Of a stretch of 64,000 nt of DNA, positions 34,992 to 45,129 are shown one piece after another. Position numbers and translations under genes: made by a program. A model generated the notes under the pieces. The model saw only the letters and a program-made list of their open reading frames with translations, did no database searches and was not told the origin of the DNA. Each line of letters opens with the position of its first letter. Positions within the stretch are counted from its first letter, which is position 1. The DNA lies in NCBI RefSeq assembly GCF_026240945.1, contig NZ_JAPFPY010000020.1, forward strand, positions 1 to 64,000, read 5' to 3'. The DNA is from Mycolicibacterium sp. J2 (GTDB taxonomy: Bacteria; Actinomycetota; Actinomycetes; Mycobacteriales; Mycobacteriaceae).

Positions 34992-36168
34992 GTTGAATCG
35001 GCGGCGCCTCCTGACCGGGGGCGCCGCCGCGCTCGCCGCCGGCGCGGCACTCACCCAGAGCGGATCGGCGCAATCAGCAATGCTGCTCAGTGATTTCGGT
35101 GGCGAGGTCGAACCCTTTCACGGCACGCACCAGTCCGGCATCACCACCGCGCCCCAAGCGCACGCATTGTTCGTCGCCCTCGACCTGAAACCGGGGGCCG
35201 GCCGCCAACAGCTCGCCGCGGTGCTGCGACTGTGGAGCGCCGACGCCGCCCGCCTCACCCAGGGAACGCCGGCCCTCGCCGACACCGAACCCGAGCTGGC
35301 GCTGCGCCCGGCCAGGTTGACCGTCACGGTGGGCCTCGGCCCGACGGTGTTCGCCAGGGCCGGGTTGGGGCATCGGCTGCCTTCCACGGTGTACGAGATG
35401 CCGGCATTCGGCTCCGACCGGCTCGAATCCCATTGGTGTGGTGGCGATCTGCTGCTCCAGCTGTGCGCCGACGATCCCATGGCGTTGGCGCACGCGGCCC
35501 GGGTGCTGCTGAAGAACGTGCGCAGTCTGGTGGTGCCGCGGTGGCGGCAGAGCGGATTCCGGCACGCCGCGGGCGCCGACCGATCCGGTGCCACCATGCG
35601 CAATCTGATGGGACAGGTGGACGGCACGGTGAACCTGCGCACCGCTGCGGAATTCGACCGGCACGTCTGGGACCATGGCGCCGGGCAGGCCTGGTTTGCC
35701 GGCGGTACCGTGCTGGTGCTCCGCCGGATCAGGGCCGAGATGGACACCTGGGACAAACTCGACCGCGAGAGCAAGGAATTCGCCGTCGGGCGCCGGTTGG
35801 CCAACGGTGCTCCCCTGACCGGACACAGCGAATCCGACGAACCGGATCTGAGCGCCCAGGTCGGCGGCATACCCGTCATCCCGCCCAACGCGCATATCGC
35901 ACTGGCTCGGCACCGTAACCCCGACGAGTTGATGCTGCGACGGCCGTACAACTACGACGACCCGCCGCCGGCCGGGGTGACCACCGACAGCGGGCTGTTG
36001 TTCGCTGCCTACCAACGGGATCCGGGTGCGAGCTTCGTCCCGGTGCAACGCCGGCTCGCAGCCGCCGATGCACTGAACACGTGGGTCACCACCATCGGCT
36101 CGGCAACGTTCGCGATCCTGCCAGGGGCGGCGGCCGGCGAGTACCTGGGGCAGTCGCTACTGGATTGA
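34984..36168 (+). CDS. DyP-type peroxidase, Tat-exported (second in window)
   Basis: This 394-residue haem peroxidase has a Tat signal (LNRRRLLTGGAAALAAGAAL, residues 4-23). The catalytic motif is MGQVDGTVNLR (about 213), the DyP GxxDG signature, and MLRRPYNYDDPPPAG sits near the haem pocket. It is shorter than EfeB and differs from it in most positions, so it is not a recent copy. It is the last gene of the PepSY-PCuAC-DyP operon. Its stop overlaps the convergent mazG stop by 12 bases. Confidence 0.9.
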   Translation: MAELNRRRLLTGGAAALAAGAALTQSGSAQSAMLLSDFGGEVEPFHGTHQSGITTAPQAHALFVALDLKPGAGRQQLAAVLRLWSADAARLTQGTPALADTEPELALRPARLTVTVGLGPTVFARAGLGHRLPSTVYEMPAFGSDRLESHWCGGDLLLQLCADDPMALAHAARVLLKNVRSLVVPRWRQSGFRHAAGADRSGATMRNLMGQVDGTVNLRTAAEFDRHVWDHGAGQAWFAGGTVLVLRRIRAEMDTWDKLDRESKEFAVGRRLANGAPLTGHSESDEPDLSAQVGGIPVIPPNAHIALARHRNPDELMLRRPYNYDDPPPAGVTTDSGLLFAAYQRDPGASFVPVQRRLAAADALNTWVTTIGSATFAILPGAAAGEYLGQSLLD

Positions 36169-37089
36169 CGGCCAGTGCGCGCGCCACTCGCCCGCGGTGA
36201 TCGCGGCGGGTGGCGCGTCGGCGATGCCATCACCACGGCGATCGGCCAACACGGCCCGCTCGGCCGCGCGGACGGTGTCGATGAATTCCAGAACCGCAGT
36301 GCGCAGCTCGTTTTCGGGGTCACCACCGATATCGATACGGATTTCGCGCAGATCGGTCGGCACCAAGTCCTCGGGCAGCCCGGCGCCGGTGGCGCGTTCC
36401 AGGATCTTGTGCGCCAGGGCCAGGGCCGGCTGACCGGTCGGCACGTCGTCCATGCAGGAGTTGCGCGCCTTGGCGAGCTTCTCCTGCGCTTTGCGTTCCT
36501 CCCACTGCGCCAGCTGCTCGTCCAGTGAAACCGATTGCCCGGCAAGCACACCGAAGGCACGGTTGCCCAACTTGCGCACCAGCGCATCGGCCACATCATC
36601 GATGCCGAACGGGTGGGTGGGCGCGTCCTCGGCGATGCGGGCGTGAAAGAGCACTTGCAGCAGCACATCCCCGAGCTCTTCGCGGAGTTCTTCGGCGTCA
36701 CCGCCGCGCATGGCATCGAACAGTTCGTAGGTTTCCTCGAGCAGGTAGCGCCGCAGCGACTCGTGCGTCTGCTCGCTCTCCCACGGTCCGTCGGTGCGCA
36801 GCTTGTCCATCATGGCCACCGCGTCGACCAGTCGCTCACCGGGCTGCGGCGCCGGGGCGGCGATCAGCCGCTCCCCTGCCGCCAGTCGGGCTTTCACCGC
36901 GGGATGCTCCGGATCCGACGACAACAGCACCGGGGCCGGTTCGCCGTCGTACTCGGGCCGGGCCGACGGCAGCGACCACGGCACCTTGATCGGCATCTCC
37001 TCGGTGTACTGCACGTCCCCGGCCAGCAGTTCCACGGCATCCACCGGCACCAGCGCAGGCCGGCGCGGATCCACCAGGACGACAGTCAT
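36157..37089 (-). CDS. mazG: Nucleoside triphosphate pyrophosphohydrolase MazG
   Basis: This 310-residue MazG hydrolyses damaged or excess NTPs to NMP and pyrophosphate, protecting against oxidised nucleotides. The all-alpha domain shows the Mg-binding EExxE...ExxD pattern: RYLLEETYELFDAM (about residue 115) and EELREELGDVLLQVLFHAR (about 133). An N-terminal extension of about 85 residues is typical for mycobacteria (Rv1021). The ATG at 37089 starts the conserved MTVVLVDPRRP; it is reached through three stop/start-coupled mini-ORFs that follow mfd. Confidence 0.93.
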   Translation of the reverse strand: MTVVLVDPRRPALVPVDAVELLAGDVQYTEEMPIKVPWSLPSARPEYDGEPAPVLLSSDPEHPAVKARLAAGERLIAAPAPQPGERLVDAVAMMDKLRTDGPWESEQTHESLRRYLLEETYELFDAMRGGDAEELREELGDVLLQVLFHARIAEDAPTHPFGIDDVADALVRKLGNRAFGVLAGQSVSLDEQLAQWEERKAQEKLAKARNSCMDDVPTGQPALALAHKILERATGAGLPEDLVPTDLREIRIDIGGDPENELRTAVLEFIDTVRAAERAVLADRRGDGIADAPPAAITAGEWRAHWPSIQ

Positions 37090-37167
37090 TTCGCGCCTCC
37101 GGCACGGGCCGTCATTTCGCGCCTCCGGCACGGGCCGTCATTTCGCGCCTCCGGCACGGGCCGTCAT
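37086..37167 (-). repeat. 26-bp tandem repeat, three copies, each a coupled 9-codon mini-ORF
   Basis: Three exact 26-bp copies (37086-37111, 37112-37137, 37138-37163) plus a partial fourth lie between mfd and mazG. On the minus strand each copy encodes the peptide MTARAGGAK. Its TGA overlaps the next ATG (ATGA), and each copy carries GGAGG 6 bases before that ATG. The chain links the mfd stop (37166-37164) to the mazG start (37089-37087) without a gap: mini-ORFs at 37138-37167, 37112-37141 and 37086-37115. Mfd itself ends GGAK-stop, so the repeat unit derives from the mfd/mazG junction. Confidence 0.9.
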
Positions 37168-40100
37168 TTCGCGCCGCCGATGACGTCGTCCACCTCGTCG
37201 GCGGGCCGTCCGTCCAGCGTCAACAGCAGCCCGGCCACCGCCCGCACCAACTCCAGGTCGCGGATGCGCGGTGCACCAACGTTTGTGCCGGCCCGCGGGA
37301 TCGGGATCTGCACCGTCGAGGTCGTCGCGCGGTACGCCGCACCCGGGTACACCCGCTTGAGCCTCAGCTGTTGGGAATCCTGCAGTGTCAGCGGCGCCAC
37401 CCGCAGCGTCGACTCCGAGATCGCCGACACCTCGGTCACCCCGTACTTACGGCACAGCAGCCGCAGCCTGGCCACCGCGACCAGTCGCTGCGCCGGCTCG
37501 GGCAACGGACCGTACCGGTCGACGAGCTCTTCGATGACCGAACGGACGGCGGCCTCGTCACCCGCAGCGGCGAGGCGCCGGTAGCCCTCCAGCCGCAACC
37601 GGTCACTGCCGATGTAATCCGGCGGCAGGTGCGCGTCCACCGGCAGGTCGATCCGAACATCCTTCGGTTCCTCAACGCCGACAACGGTTTTGCCGTCGAC
37701 CGCGGCCCGGTACGCCTCCACCGCCTCACCTACCAGTCGCACGTACAGGTCGAAACCGACGCCGGCGACGTGCCCGGACTGCTCGACACCCAGCACGTTG
37801 CCCGCCCCGCGGATCTCCAGATCCTTCATCGCCACGGCCATACCCGCGCCCAGATCGTTGTTCTGCGCGATGGTGGCCAGCCGGTCATGCGCGGTCTCGG
37901 TGAGCGGAACCTCGGGCGGATACAGGAAATACGCGTAACCGCGTTCCCGGCTGCGCCCGACCCGCCCACGCAGCTGATGCAACTGGGACAAGCCGAAGGT
38001 GTCGGCGCGTTCCACGATCAGCGTGTTGGCATTCGAGATGTCCAGGCCGGTCTCGACGATGGTGGTGCACACCAGGATGTCGTACTCCCGGTTCCAGAAC
38101 CCCTCGACGGTCTTCTCCAGCGCGTCCTCGTTCATCTGGCCGTGCGCCACCACCACACGGGCCTCCGGCACCATCGCCTGCACCCGGGCGGCGGCCTGGT
38201 CGATCGACTTCACCCGGTTGTGGATGTAGAACGCCTGCCCGTCGCGCAACAACTCCCGGCGCAGTGCGGCGGCCACCTGCTTGTCGTCGTGCGGACCGAC
38301 GTAGGTCAGCACCGGGAAGCGTTCCTCGGGCGGGGTCAGGATGGTCGACATCTCCCGGATGCCGGCCAGGCTCATCTCCAGAGTGCGCGGAATCGGGGTG
38401 GCACTCATGGTGAGCACGTCGACGTGGGTGCGCAGGCTCTTGATGTGTTCCTTGTGCTCCACACCGAAGCGCTGCTCCTCGTCCACGATCACCAGGCCGA
38501 GGTCCTTCCAGCGCACCCCGGTCTGCAGCAGCCGGTGTGTGCCGATGACGATATCGACGGTGCCCTCGGCCATTCCGTCGATGACGGCCTTGGAATCGGC
38601 CGGATCGGTGAACCGGGACAACCCCTTCACGGTCACCGGGAACCCGGCCATCCGCGCGGTGAAGGTCTGCAGATGCTGGTCGGCCAGCAGCGTGGTGGGC
38701 ACCAGCACGGCGACCTGTTTGCCGTCCTGCACGGCCTTGAAAGCGGCACGCACCGCGATCTCGGTCTTGCCGTAACCCACGTCGCCGCAGATCACCCGGT
38801 CCATCGGGACGGGCTTCTCCATATCGGCCTTGACCTCGGTGATGGCGGTCAGCTGGTCGACGGTCTCGGTGAACCCGAACGCGTCCTCCATCTCGGCCTG
38901 CCACGGGGTGTCCGGCCCGAACGCGTGCCCCGGGGCAGCCTGACGCTTGGCATACAGCGAGACCAGCTCCCCGGCGATCTCGCGAACCGCCTTGCGCGCC
39001 TTGGTCTTCGTATTGGTCCAGTCGCTGCCGCCGAGCCGGCTCAGGGTGGGCGCCTGCCCACCGACATACCGAGACAGCTGGTCCAGCGAGTCCATCGGAA
39101 CGTACAACTTGTCGGTGCCGCCGCCGCGCTTGGCCGACGCGTACTCCAGCACCAGGTATTCGCGGCGGGCGCCACCCACCACCCGCTCGGTCATCTCGAC
39201 GAACTTGCCGATGCCGTGCTGGTCGTGCACCACCAGGTCGCCGGCCGTCAACGCCAACGGGTCGACGACGTTACGTCGTTTGGCCGCAAGCCTTTTGCCT
39301 TCACTGGCGGTGACCCGGTTACCCGTCAGATCGGTCTCGGTGATGATGACCAGGTTCACCCCCGGCAATACCAAGCCGTCATGCAGCGGGCCCCTGAGCA
39401 CGCCGACCACGCCAGCGGTCGGTGCCGCGCCGGAGGCCAGAAGTGTTGCGGGGATCTCGGATTCGCCGAGCTGTTCGACCACGCGCTGCGCGGTACCGGT
39501 GCCGGGCGTGACGACGGCCGCATACCCACCGGTGGCGACGTGCGCCCGCAGCATCGCGAAGATCTCGTCCAGCGACTGTTGTGAGCGCGCCGACGGGGAC
39601 GGCCGCAGGTCCAGTTCGGTGGCGCCTTCGGCTGTCAGCTGGCTCAGCGTCCACCACGGATGCCCGCCGGCACGGGCGGCTGCCCGCACCTCGTCGAGTT
39701 CGCGGAAGCCCGAGCCGCCCAGCTGCTCGACGTCGATCGGGGCGTCACCACCCATCGCCGCGACCGACCAGGACGCCTCCAGGAACTCCCGGCCGGTCTT
39801 GATCAGGTCGGCGGCGCGGGCACGCACCTTCTCCGGATCGCACACCAACACCGGCGTGCCCGCGGGCAGATGGTCGGTCAGCAGGACCAGGTCGTCGGGA
39901 CGCAGCACCGGCGCCAACGCCTCCATACCGTCGACCGTGATGCCCTCGGCCAGTTTCGCCAGCATGTCCCCGACGGTCCCGGCGATCGTGTTGTCGGTCT
40001 CGGGACGCGCCCCCGCGAGCTGCCGGGCGCGCTCGCGCACGTCGGCGGTCAACAGCAGCTCCCGGCACGGCATGGCGATCAGGGTGTCGATCGCGATCTC

Positions 40101-40814
40101 CGGGATGGACCGCTGGTCGGCGACGGCGAACATGCGCATCTCCGACACCTCGTCACCCCAGAATTCGACGCGCACCGGGTGCTCGGCGGTGGGCGCGAAG
40201 ATGTCGAGAATGCCGCCACGAACGGCGAACTCGCCGCGCTTGGCCACCATGTCGACGCGGGTGTAGGCCAGTTCCACCAGTCGGGCCACGACTTGATCGA
40301 ATGTCGCGCCCGGAGCCGCTCCGGCGGCGACATCAGGTTCTGCGCCCATCGTCAAGGTGACCGGTTCCACGTCGGCCAGCTCCGGAGCCATCGGCTGCAG
40401 CAGCGATCGGGTGGTGGTGACCACCACCCGCAGCGGCGGACCGAGCCGTTCGTCGTCGGGATGGGCCAGCCGGCGCAGCAGCCGCAATCGGGCGCCGACG
40501 GTCTCCACCCCTGGTGAGAGCCGTTCGTGCGGCAGCGTCTCCCAGGACGGGAACAGGGCGGCGGCATCGCCCAGCACGGCACGCAGTTCGGCGGTCAGGT
40601 CGTCGGCTTCCCGGCCGGTGGCCGTGACGACGAGCAACGGTCCGGCCTGCGCGGCCGCTGCGGCGACGAACGGGCGGGCGCTGGCCGGTCCGACGAGGGC
40701 GAACTCGCCCCGATTGTCGGCACTGCCGATGGCACGCAGGCCGGGATCGGTCAATGCCAGATCGATGAGGCCCGCCAGCGGGGTCTCGACAGAAGGGTGC
40801 CCCGGTGCGGTCAT
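37164..40814 (-). CDS. mfd: Transcription-repair coupling factor Mfd
   Basis: This 1216-residue ATP-dependent translocase removes RNA polymerase stalled at DNA lesions and recruits UvrA. Order of parts: UvrB-like N-terminal domains ([19 protein letters not shown]), RNA-polymerase-interacting domain ([16 protein letters not shown], about residue 528), helicase motor with Walker [15 protein letters not shown] (about 683), box [14 protein letters not shown], motif [13 protein letters not shown], and the TRG/C-terminal regulatory domain. I chose the ATG at 40814 because the frame above it is not conserved. Rv1020 equivalent, coupled to mazG through the repeat. Confidence 0.97.
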   Translation of the reverse strand: MTAPGHPSVETPLAGLIDLALTDPGLRAIGSADNRGEFALVGPASARPFVAAAAAQAGPLLVVTATGREADDLTAELRAVLGDAAALFPSWETLPHERLSPGVETVGARLRLLRRLAHPDDERLGPPLRVVVTTTRSLLQPMAPELADVEPVTLTMGAEPDVAAGAAPGATFDQVVARLVELAYTRVDMVAKRGEFAVRGGILDIFAPTAEHPVRVEFWGDEVSEMRMFAVADQRSIPEIAIDTLIAMPCRELLLTADVRERARQLAGARPETDNTIAGTVGDMLAKLAEGITVDGMEALAPVLRPDDLVLLTDHLPAGTPVLVCDPEKVRARAADLIKTGREFLEASWSVAAMGGDAPIDVEQLGGSGFRELDEVRAAARAGGHPWWTLSQLTAEGATELDLRPSPSARSQQSLDEIFAMLRAHVATGGYAAVVTPGTGTAQRVVEQLGESEIPATLLASGAAPTAGVVGVLRGPLHDGLVLPGVNLVIITETDLTGNRVTASEGKRLAAKRRNVVDPLALTAGDLVVHDQHGIGKFVEMTERVVGGARREYLVLEYASAKRGGGTDKLYVPMDSLDQLSRYVGGQAPTLSRLGGSDWTNTKTKARKAVREIAGELVSLYAKRQAAPGHAFGPDTPWQAEMEDAFGFTETVDQLTAITEVKADMEKPVPMDRVICGDVGYGKTEIAVRAAFKAVQDGKQVAVLVPTTLLADQHLQTFTARMAGFPVTVKGLSRFTDPADSKAVIDGMAEGTVDIVIGTHRLLQTGVRWKDLGLVIVDEEQRFGVEHKEHIKSLRTHVDVLTMSATPIPRTLEMSLAGIREMSTILTPPEERFPVLTYVGPHDDKQVAAALRRELLRDGQAFYIHNRVKSIDQAAARVQAMVPEARVVVAHGQMNEDALEKTVEGFWNREYDILVCTTIVETGLDISNANTLIVERADTFGLSQLHQLRGRVGRSRERGYAYFLYPPEVPLTETAHDRLATIAQNNDLGAGMAVAMKDLEIRGAGNVLGVEQSGHVAGVGFDLYVRLVGEAVEAYRAAVDGKTVVGVEEPKDVRIDLPVDAHLPPDYIGSDRLRLEGYRRLAAAGDEAAVRSVIEELVDRYGPLPEPAQRLVAVARLRLLCRKYGVTEVSAISESTLRVAPLTLQDSQQLRLKRVYPGAAYRATTSTVQIPIPRAGTNVGAPRIRDLELVRAVAGLLLTLDGRPADEVDDVIGGAK

Positions 40815-40910
40815 GATGCCACCATGGTAACCGGGCCCGGTGATCGCGAAACCTGGCCGGGCACCGGTAGGCGATGGCCTCGACACGGCCGGTGATCACC
40901 GGCCGACGCG

Positions 40911-41414
40911 TCACCGATCCAGGGGTAACACGCCCACCTTGACCAGTTCTTCGGCGCTGAGATCGACGACGGCGAAGGCCGGCGGCACCCGGGGTTGACG
41001 TGGCCGGAACCGCAGGTCGACCAGTCGATGACCGTGTCGCGGATCACGGAAGTTCACTTCTACCACGATGATTCCCGTTCCGGTGTCCACGTCCACCCCG
41101 GACTCGGTGAGCCGGCCGTCGCGCCGCACGATGTCGAGCGCCCGGGTCCGCTCGGCGGCCGTCAGCGCCGGGACGACCGCCGCGGCCGAGACCGCGAGCA
41201 CCTCCCGTTCGTCGACGTCGACGAGCACCTCCACCGCGAGATCGTCGGTGTAGTTGTAGATGGTCACGACGGGCACTTCCCGCTCGCGATCAAGCGAACG
41301 CACGCCCACCCCGAGAACTGCGTGGCGTTTCCCGTCGAGCAATCCGGCGACGCGAACGGATTCCAGCGCGACGGCGGACGCCTGCGCCGCCATCGGTTCG
41401 GATAGCTCAATCAT
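40911..41414 (-). CDS. Hypothetical protein, unknown
   Basis: This 167-residue soluble protein is rich in Val and Asp, with probable beta structure. Segments: VPVVTIYNYTDDLAVEVLVD (about residue 48), IIVVEVNFRDPRHGHRLVDL (about 115) and AFAVVDLSAEELVKVGVLPL at the end. No signal peptide or membrane segment is present. I do not recognise the family; the RDPRHGHRLVDLRF stretch faintly recalls the N-terminal domains of copper amine oxidases, but this is not firm. It is divergent from the decarboxylase-like gene. Confidence 0.65.
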   Translation of the reverse strand: MIELSEPMAAQASAVALESVRVAGLLDGKRHAVLGVGVRSLDREREVPVVTIYNYTDDLAVEVLVDVDEREVLAVSAAAVVPALTAAERTRALDIVRRDGRLTESGVDVDTGTGIIVVEVNFRDPRHGHRLVDLRFRPRQPRVPPAFAVVDLSAEELVKVGVLPLDR

Positions 41415-41558
41415 GCCCCCATGCTCGAGCCCGAAGTGCCCGGGCGGCCGAGTAGTGGACTACTCGAATTGCGCGCCGGCCGTCAAGAATTCGCCATGGT
41501 GCGTCAAGAGACCGTCAAAGTCCTCGACTGTCCGGGCGTGCACCGGCACCGTCGGGGC

Positions 41559-42671
41559 ATGACTCTTCTCGATGCGGTGCACTCGTTGCGCAGGGCGGCC
41601 TCCCAACGGATCGATCCCGCGGTGTGGCCGGTGACCGCGCAGGTCGATGTCGAGGGCCGGTTGGGTATCGGCGGGGTGGCGCTGACCGAGATCGCCGACC
41701 AGTTCGGAGCCCCGGTACAGGTGCTCGACGAAGCAGAATTCCGGTACCGGATCCGCGGATTCCGGGTACGGCTGCCGGAACGGCGCACGGTGTACGCCGG
41801 CCACGCCTTACTGACCAAGGCGGTGGCCCGGTGGGTGGCCGACGAGGGCGCCGGTCTGGCGGTGCGCACCCCTGCCGAACTCGACCTCGCGGTGAGCGCC
41901 GGGGTGGACCGGGACCGCATCATCGCGCACGGGTGCGCGCAGACCACCGCCGACCTGCGGGCCGCCGCCGGGGTGGGCCGCATGGTGCTGAGCTGCGGCA
42001 CCGAGATCGCGCTGCTGGCCTCGCAGCTGAGCCGACCACAACAGGTGCTCACCGGGTCGGCCGACCTGGCCGCCCGCGTACTGGCTCAGCCGATGCTGCG
42101 GCTGGTCGGATTGCGTTGCGCGGCGGACGAGATCAAGCAGGCGGTGTCGGCGATGGCCGATATCCGGGACCGGCACGGCGTCACGTTGACCGAACTCAAC
42201 ATCGGGGATATCGGTGTCGACGCCGATCTGATCGACCTCGACGAAGCCATCGACAACGCGCTGGACGACGCGTGCACGGCCGAACGGTTCCCGCGTCCGG
42301 TCGTCGTGGTCGAACCGGGCCGGGCGGTCGCCGGCCGGGCCCTGGTGAGCTGCGCGCGGGTGGTGGCGGTGCACGACGGTCTGGTGACCGTCGACGGGAC
42401 GGCAACCGGCCCTGTGGCCTTGGCCAACCGGCATCCGCTGGGTCCCGGCCGGCCGGTTACCGTCGTCGGCCGCACCGGTGAGGTGGTCTGCGCGCAGGTG
42501 ACCCTGCCCACCGACCTGCATCCCGGCGATCTGCTCGCCGTCGTCGGACCCATGCCGTCGGGCACCGCGCTGACGGCGCGGCCCCCGGTCGTGACGGTGC
42601 GCGATCGGCGAGCGCAGCTGTCGATACGCCGCGAGACCACGGCCGATCTGTTGAGCCGGGAGCTGAGTTAG
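41559..42671 (+). CDS. Fold-type III decarboxylase-like protein lacking the PLP lysine
   Basis: This 370-residue protein matches the diaminopimelate/ornithine decarboxylase family along its length. The barrel strand that should read YAGKAFL reads VYAGHALLTKAVARWVADEG (about residue 73), with histidine instead of the PLP-binding lysine. The phosphate/EPGR segment is kept (VVVEPGRAVAGRAL, about 250). The C-terminal catalytic Cys region (normally CESxD) is altered to GEVVCAQVTLPTDLHPGDLLA. It is probably a pseudo-enzyme with a new binding role. The ATG at 41559 fits the family start. Its end overlaps the convergent TetR gene by 4 bases. Confidence 0.75.
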   Translation: MTLLDAVHSLRRAASQRIDPAVWPVTAQVDVEGRLGIGGVALTEIADQFGAPVQVLDEAEFRYRIRGFRVRLPERRTVYAGHALLTKAVARWVADEGAGLAVRTPAELDLAVSAGVDRDRIIAHGCAQTTADLRAAAGVGRMVLSCGTEIALLASQLSRPQQVLTGSADLAARVLAQPMLRLVGLRCAADEIKQAVSAMADIRDRHGVTLTELNIGDIGVDADLIDLDEAIDNALDDACTAERFPRPVVVVEPGRAVAGRALVSCARVVAVHDGLVTVDGTATGPVALANRHPLGPGRPVTVVGRTGEVVCAQVTLPTDLHPGDLLAVVGPMPSGTALTARPPVVTVRDRRAQLSIRRETTADLLSRELS

Positions 42672-43303
42672 TCGGCTTCCAGCACCGGATCGGCCTCCAG
42701 GTGCGTCAGCCCGTTCCACATCAGGTTCACCAAGTGGGCGGCCACCACTTCCTTGCTGGGCTGGCGCACGTCGAGCCACCACTGCGCGGCCATCGACACC
42801 GAACCGACCAGGGCCTGCGCGTACAGCGGCGCCAGGTCGGGATCCAGGCCCCGGCGCGAGAAATCTCCGGCCAGGATCGAGGCGACCTGGCTGACGGCGT
42901 CGTTGAGCAGCGTCGAATAAGTGCCCGACGTGATGGCCGCCGGCGAATCGCGAATCAGGATGCGGAACCCGTCGGTGCGCTCCTCGACATAGGTCAGCAA
43001 GGCCAGCGCCACCCGCTCGAGGCGCACCCGGGATCGGTTGTTGGTCAGCGAGGAGGTGATGCCGTCCAGCAGCGCGGACATCTCCCGGTCGACGACGACG
43101 GCGTACAGCCCCTCTTTCCCGCCGAAATGCTCGTAGACGACGGGTTTGGAGACATTGGCGCGAAGCGCGATCTCTTCGATGGCCGTGCCGTCGTACCCAC
43201 GTTCGGCGAACAGCGACTTGGCGATCTCGATGAGCTGCTGGCGGCGCTCGGTGCCCGTCATCCTGGCGCGCGGGATGCGGGCCTCTTTCTCCGGTGCTGC
43301 CAC
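42668..43303 (-). CDS. TetR-family transcriptional regulator
   Basis: This 211-residue repressor has an N-terminal helix-turn-helix: RRQQLIEIAKSLFAERGYDG and IEEIALRANVSKPVVYEHFG (about residues 20-60). The ligand-binding half is all-helical (EERTDGFRILIRDSPAAIT, LYAQALVGSVSMAAQWWLD). It corresponds to Rv1019, beside mfd and glmU. The GTG at 43303 is used; an internal ATG at 43261 would give 197 residues, closer to my recollection of the orthologue. The effector is unknown. Confidence 0.88.
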   Translation of the reverse strand: MAAPEKEARIPRARMTGTERRQQLIEIAKSLFAERGYDGTAIEEIALRANVSKPVVYEHFGGKEGLYAVVVDREMSALLDGITSSLTNNRSRVRLERVALALLTYVEERTDGFRILIRDSPAAITSGTYSTLLNDAVSQVASILAGDFSRRGLDPDLAPLYAQALVGSVSMAAQWWLDVRQPSKEVVAAHLVNLMWNGLTHLEADPVLEAD

Positions 43304-43385
43304 CGGCCCAGCCTAACGCCGCGGCGCTTCCCCGCTGCCCTGCCGAGAACATCGATCGGGTCGACTAGAGTCTCGGATTGATCGG

Positions 43386-43457
43386 TCCGTCGTGGTGTAA
43401 TCGGCAGCACCTCTGATTTTGGTTCAGATAGTTCAGGTTCGAGTCCTGGCGACGGAG
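43386..43457 (+). tRNA. tRNA-Gln (anticodon TTG)
   Basis: The cloverleaf is complete: acceptor TCCGTCG (43386-43392) pairs with CGACGGA (43450-43456) and G follows as discriminator. The D-arm contains TGGTGTAATCGGCAGCA. The anticodon stem-loop CTCTGATTTTGGTTCAGAT carries TTG. The T-arm is CAGGTTCGAGTCCTG. CCA is not encoded. It lies just upstream of glmU, as in M. tuberculosis. Confidence 0.95.
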
Positions 43458-43546
43458 CAATTCCACACCGCGAGCGGCCCCTAACTGACAGCGTCGACGG
43501 CGTGTCCGCGTACAGACACGGTCGCTCGCGGGAGGAGGAGAGAATC

Positions 43547-45040
43547 GTGTCCACCACCGATATCGCGGTCGTCGTCATGGCGGCCGGCGCGGGCACCCGG
43601 ATGCGCTCGGCCATCCCGAAGGTGCTGCACCCGCTGGCCGGACGCAGCATGCTGGCCCACGCCCTGCTCGCCGCCACCGCCGTGGAGCCCCGCCACATCG
43701 TGGTCGTCGTCGGCCATGGCCGCGAACATGTCGCCGCCGAAGTCGGCCGCATCGCCGAACGGGTCGGCCGCGATATCGCCACCGCCGTGCAGGAGGAGCA
43801 GCTGGGCACCGGCCACGCCGTCGGCGTCGGGCTGTCCGGCCTGCCCGAGGATTTCACCGGCACCGTGGTGGTCACCTCCGGGGATGTGCCGCTGCTCGAC
43901 GGCGAGACGCTGGCGGCGCTGGTCCACACGCACCGGGACGGCGGGGCCACCATCCTGACCACCACCGTCGCGGACCCCACCGGGTACGGACGCATCCTGC
44001 GCGACGAGACGGGCGCGGTCCTGGCGATCGTCGAACAGGCCGACGCCGACGAGCGTCAGCGGGCCATCGGTGAGATCAACTCCGGGGTGTACGCCTTCGA
44101 CGCGGCGGCGCTGCGATCGGCGTTGAGCCGGCTGAGCGCCGACAACGCCCAGCAGGAGCTCTACCTCACCGATGCCATCGCCCTGGTCCGCGGTGACGGT
44201 CTGCCGGTGCGGGCCCAGCATGTCGCCGACAGCACGCTGGTCGCCGGCGTCAACGACCGTGTCCAGCTCTCGGCGCTGGCCGCCGAACTGAACCGTCGCA
44301 TCGTCGAGGGCCACCAGCGCGCCGGCGTGACCGTCGTCGACCCGGCCACCACCTGGATCGACGCCGACGTGGAAATCGGGCCTGACACCGTCATCCATCC
44401 CGGCACCCAGGTGCTCGGGGTCACCTCGATCGGGCCGAACTGCACCATCGGGCCGGACAGCACGCTCACCTCGATGGAGGTCGGTGACGGCGCCTCGGTG
44501 CTCCGCACGCATGCCGAGTTGTCGGTGATCGGCGCCGGCGCGACCGTCGGCCCGTTCAGTTATCTGCGGCCGGGCACCGAGCTGGGCGCCAAGGGCAAGC
44601 TGGGCGCGTTCGTCGAGACGAAGAACGCGGTGATCGGCACCGGTACCAAGGTGCCGCACCTGACCTACGTCGGCGACGCCGACATCGGCGAGCACAGCAA
44701 TATCGGCGCCTCCAGCGTGTTCGTGAACTACGACGGTCAGACCAAGCGCCGCACCACCGTCGGCTCCCACGTCCGGACCGGCTCGGACACCATGTTCATC
44801 GCGCCGGTCACCGTCGGCGACGGGGCCTACACCGGGGCCGGGACGGTCGTGCGCGAGGATGTTCCGCCCGGCGCGCTGGCCGTGTCGGCGGGCCCCCAGC
44901 GCAATATCGAGGGGTGGGTGCTGCGCAAGCGGCCGGACTCGGCCGCCGCGACCGCTGCGCGAGCCGCACATGAGGCTTCAGCGGCGCGAGCCGCAGAGGA
45001 GGACCCGACGGCCCCCGACGCCACCGAAGAAGACGCCTGA
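43547..45040 (+). CDS. glmU: Bifunctional GlmU (uridylyltransferase / acetyltransferase)
   Basis: This 497-residue enzyme makes UDP-GlcNAc for peptidoglycan and the arabinogalactan linker. The N-terminal nucleotidyltransferase has [20 protein letters not shown] (about residue 8). The C-terminal left-handed beta-helix shows hexapeptide repeats from about residue 265 ([15 protein letters not shown]) and acetyl-transfer residues around [20 protein letters not shown] Pro/Ala-rich tail ends the protein, as in mycobacteria. The GTG at 43547 follows a very strong GGGAGGAGGAG ribosome site. Confidence 0.97.
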   Translation: MSTTDIAVVVMAAGAGTRMRSAIPKVLHPLAGRSMLAHALLAATAVEPRHIVVVVGHGREHVAAEVGRIAERVGRDIATAVQEEQLGTGHAVGVGLSGLPEDFTGTVVVTSGDVPLLDGETLAALVHTHRDGGATILTTTVADPTGYGRILRDETGAVLAIVEQADADERQRAIGEINSGVYAFDAAALRSALSRLSADNAQQELYLTDAIALVRGDGLPVRAQHVADSTLVAGVNDRVQLSALAAELNRRIVEGHQRAGVTVVDPATTWIDADVEIGPDTVIHPGTQVLGVTSIGPNCTIGPDSTLTSMEVGDGASVLRTHAELSVIGAGATVGPFSYLRPGTELGAKGKLGAFVETKNAVIGTGTKVPHLTYVGDADIGEHSNIGASSVFVNYDGQTKRRTTVGSHVRTGSDTMFIAPVTVGDGAYTGAGTVVREDVPPGALAVSAGPQRNIEGWVLRKRPDSAAATAARAAHEASAARAAEEDPTAPDATEEDA

Positions 45041-45129
45041 CGTTGGCAATCTGGTAACCCCGCAACGCCCGCCCGAACGCACTACGTACGATTGCCCCGT
45101 ATTCGACCCCGACCGGCGAAGGCACAACA

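Noticed and set aside
37086-37163. The triple repeat as a CRISPR or MIRU array
   Set aside because: There are no spacers, the unit is only 26 bp, and I see no sequence match to MIRU units; it is a simple tandem duplication of the gene junction.
37371-39584. Very long plus-strand frame opposite mfd
   Set aside because: High-GC antisense shadow with His/Gln/Gly-rich translation; Mfd motifs on the minus strand are unambiguous.
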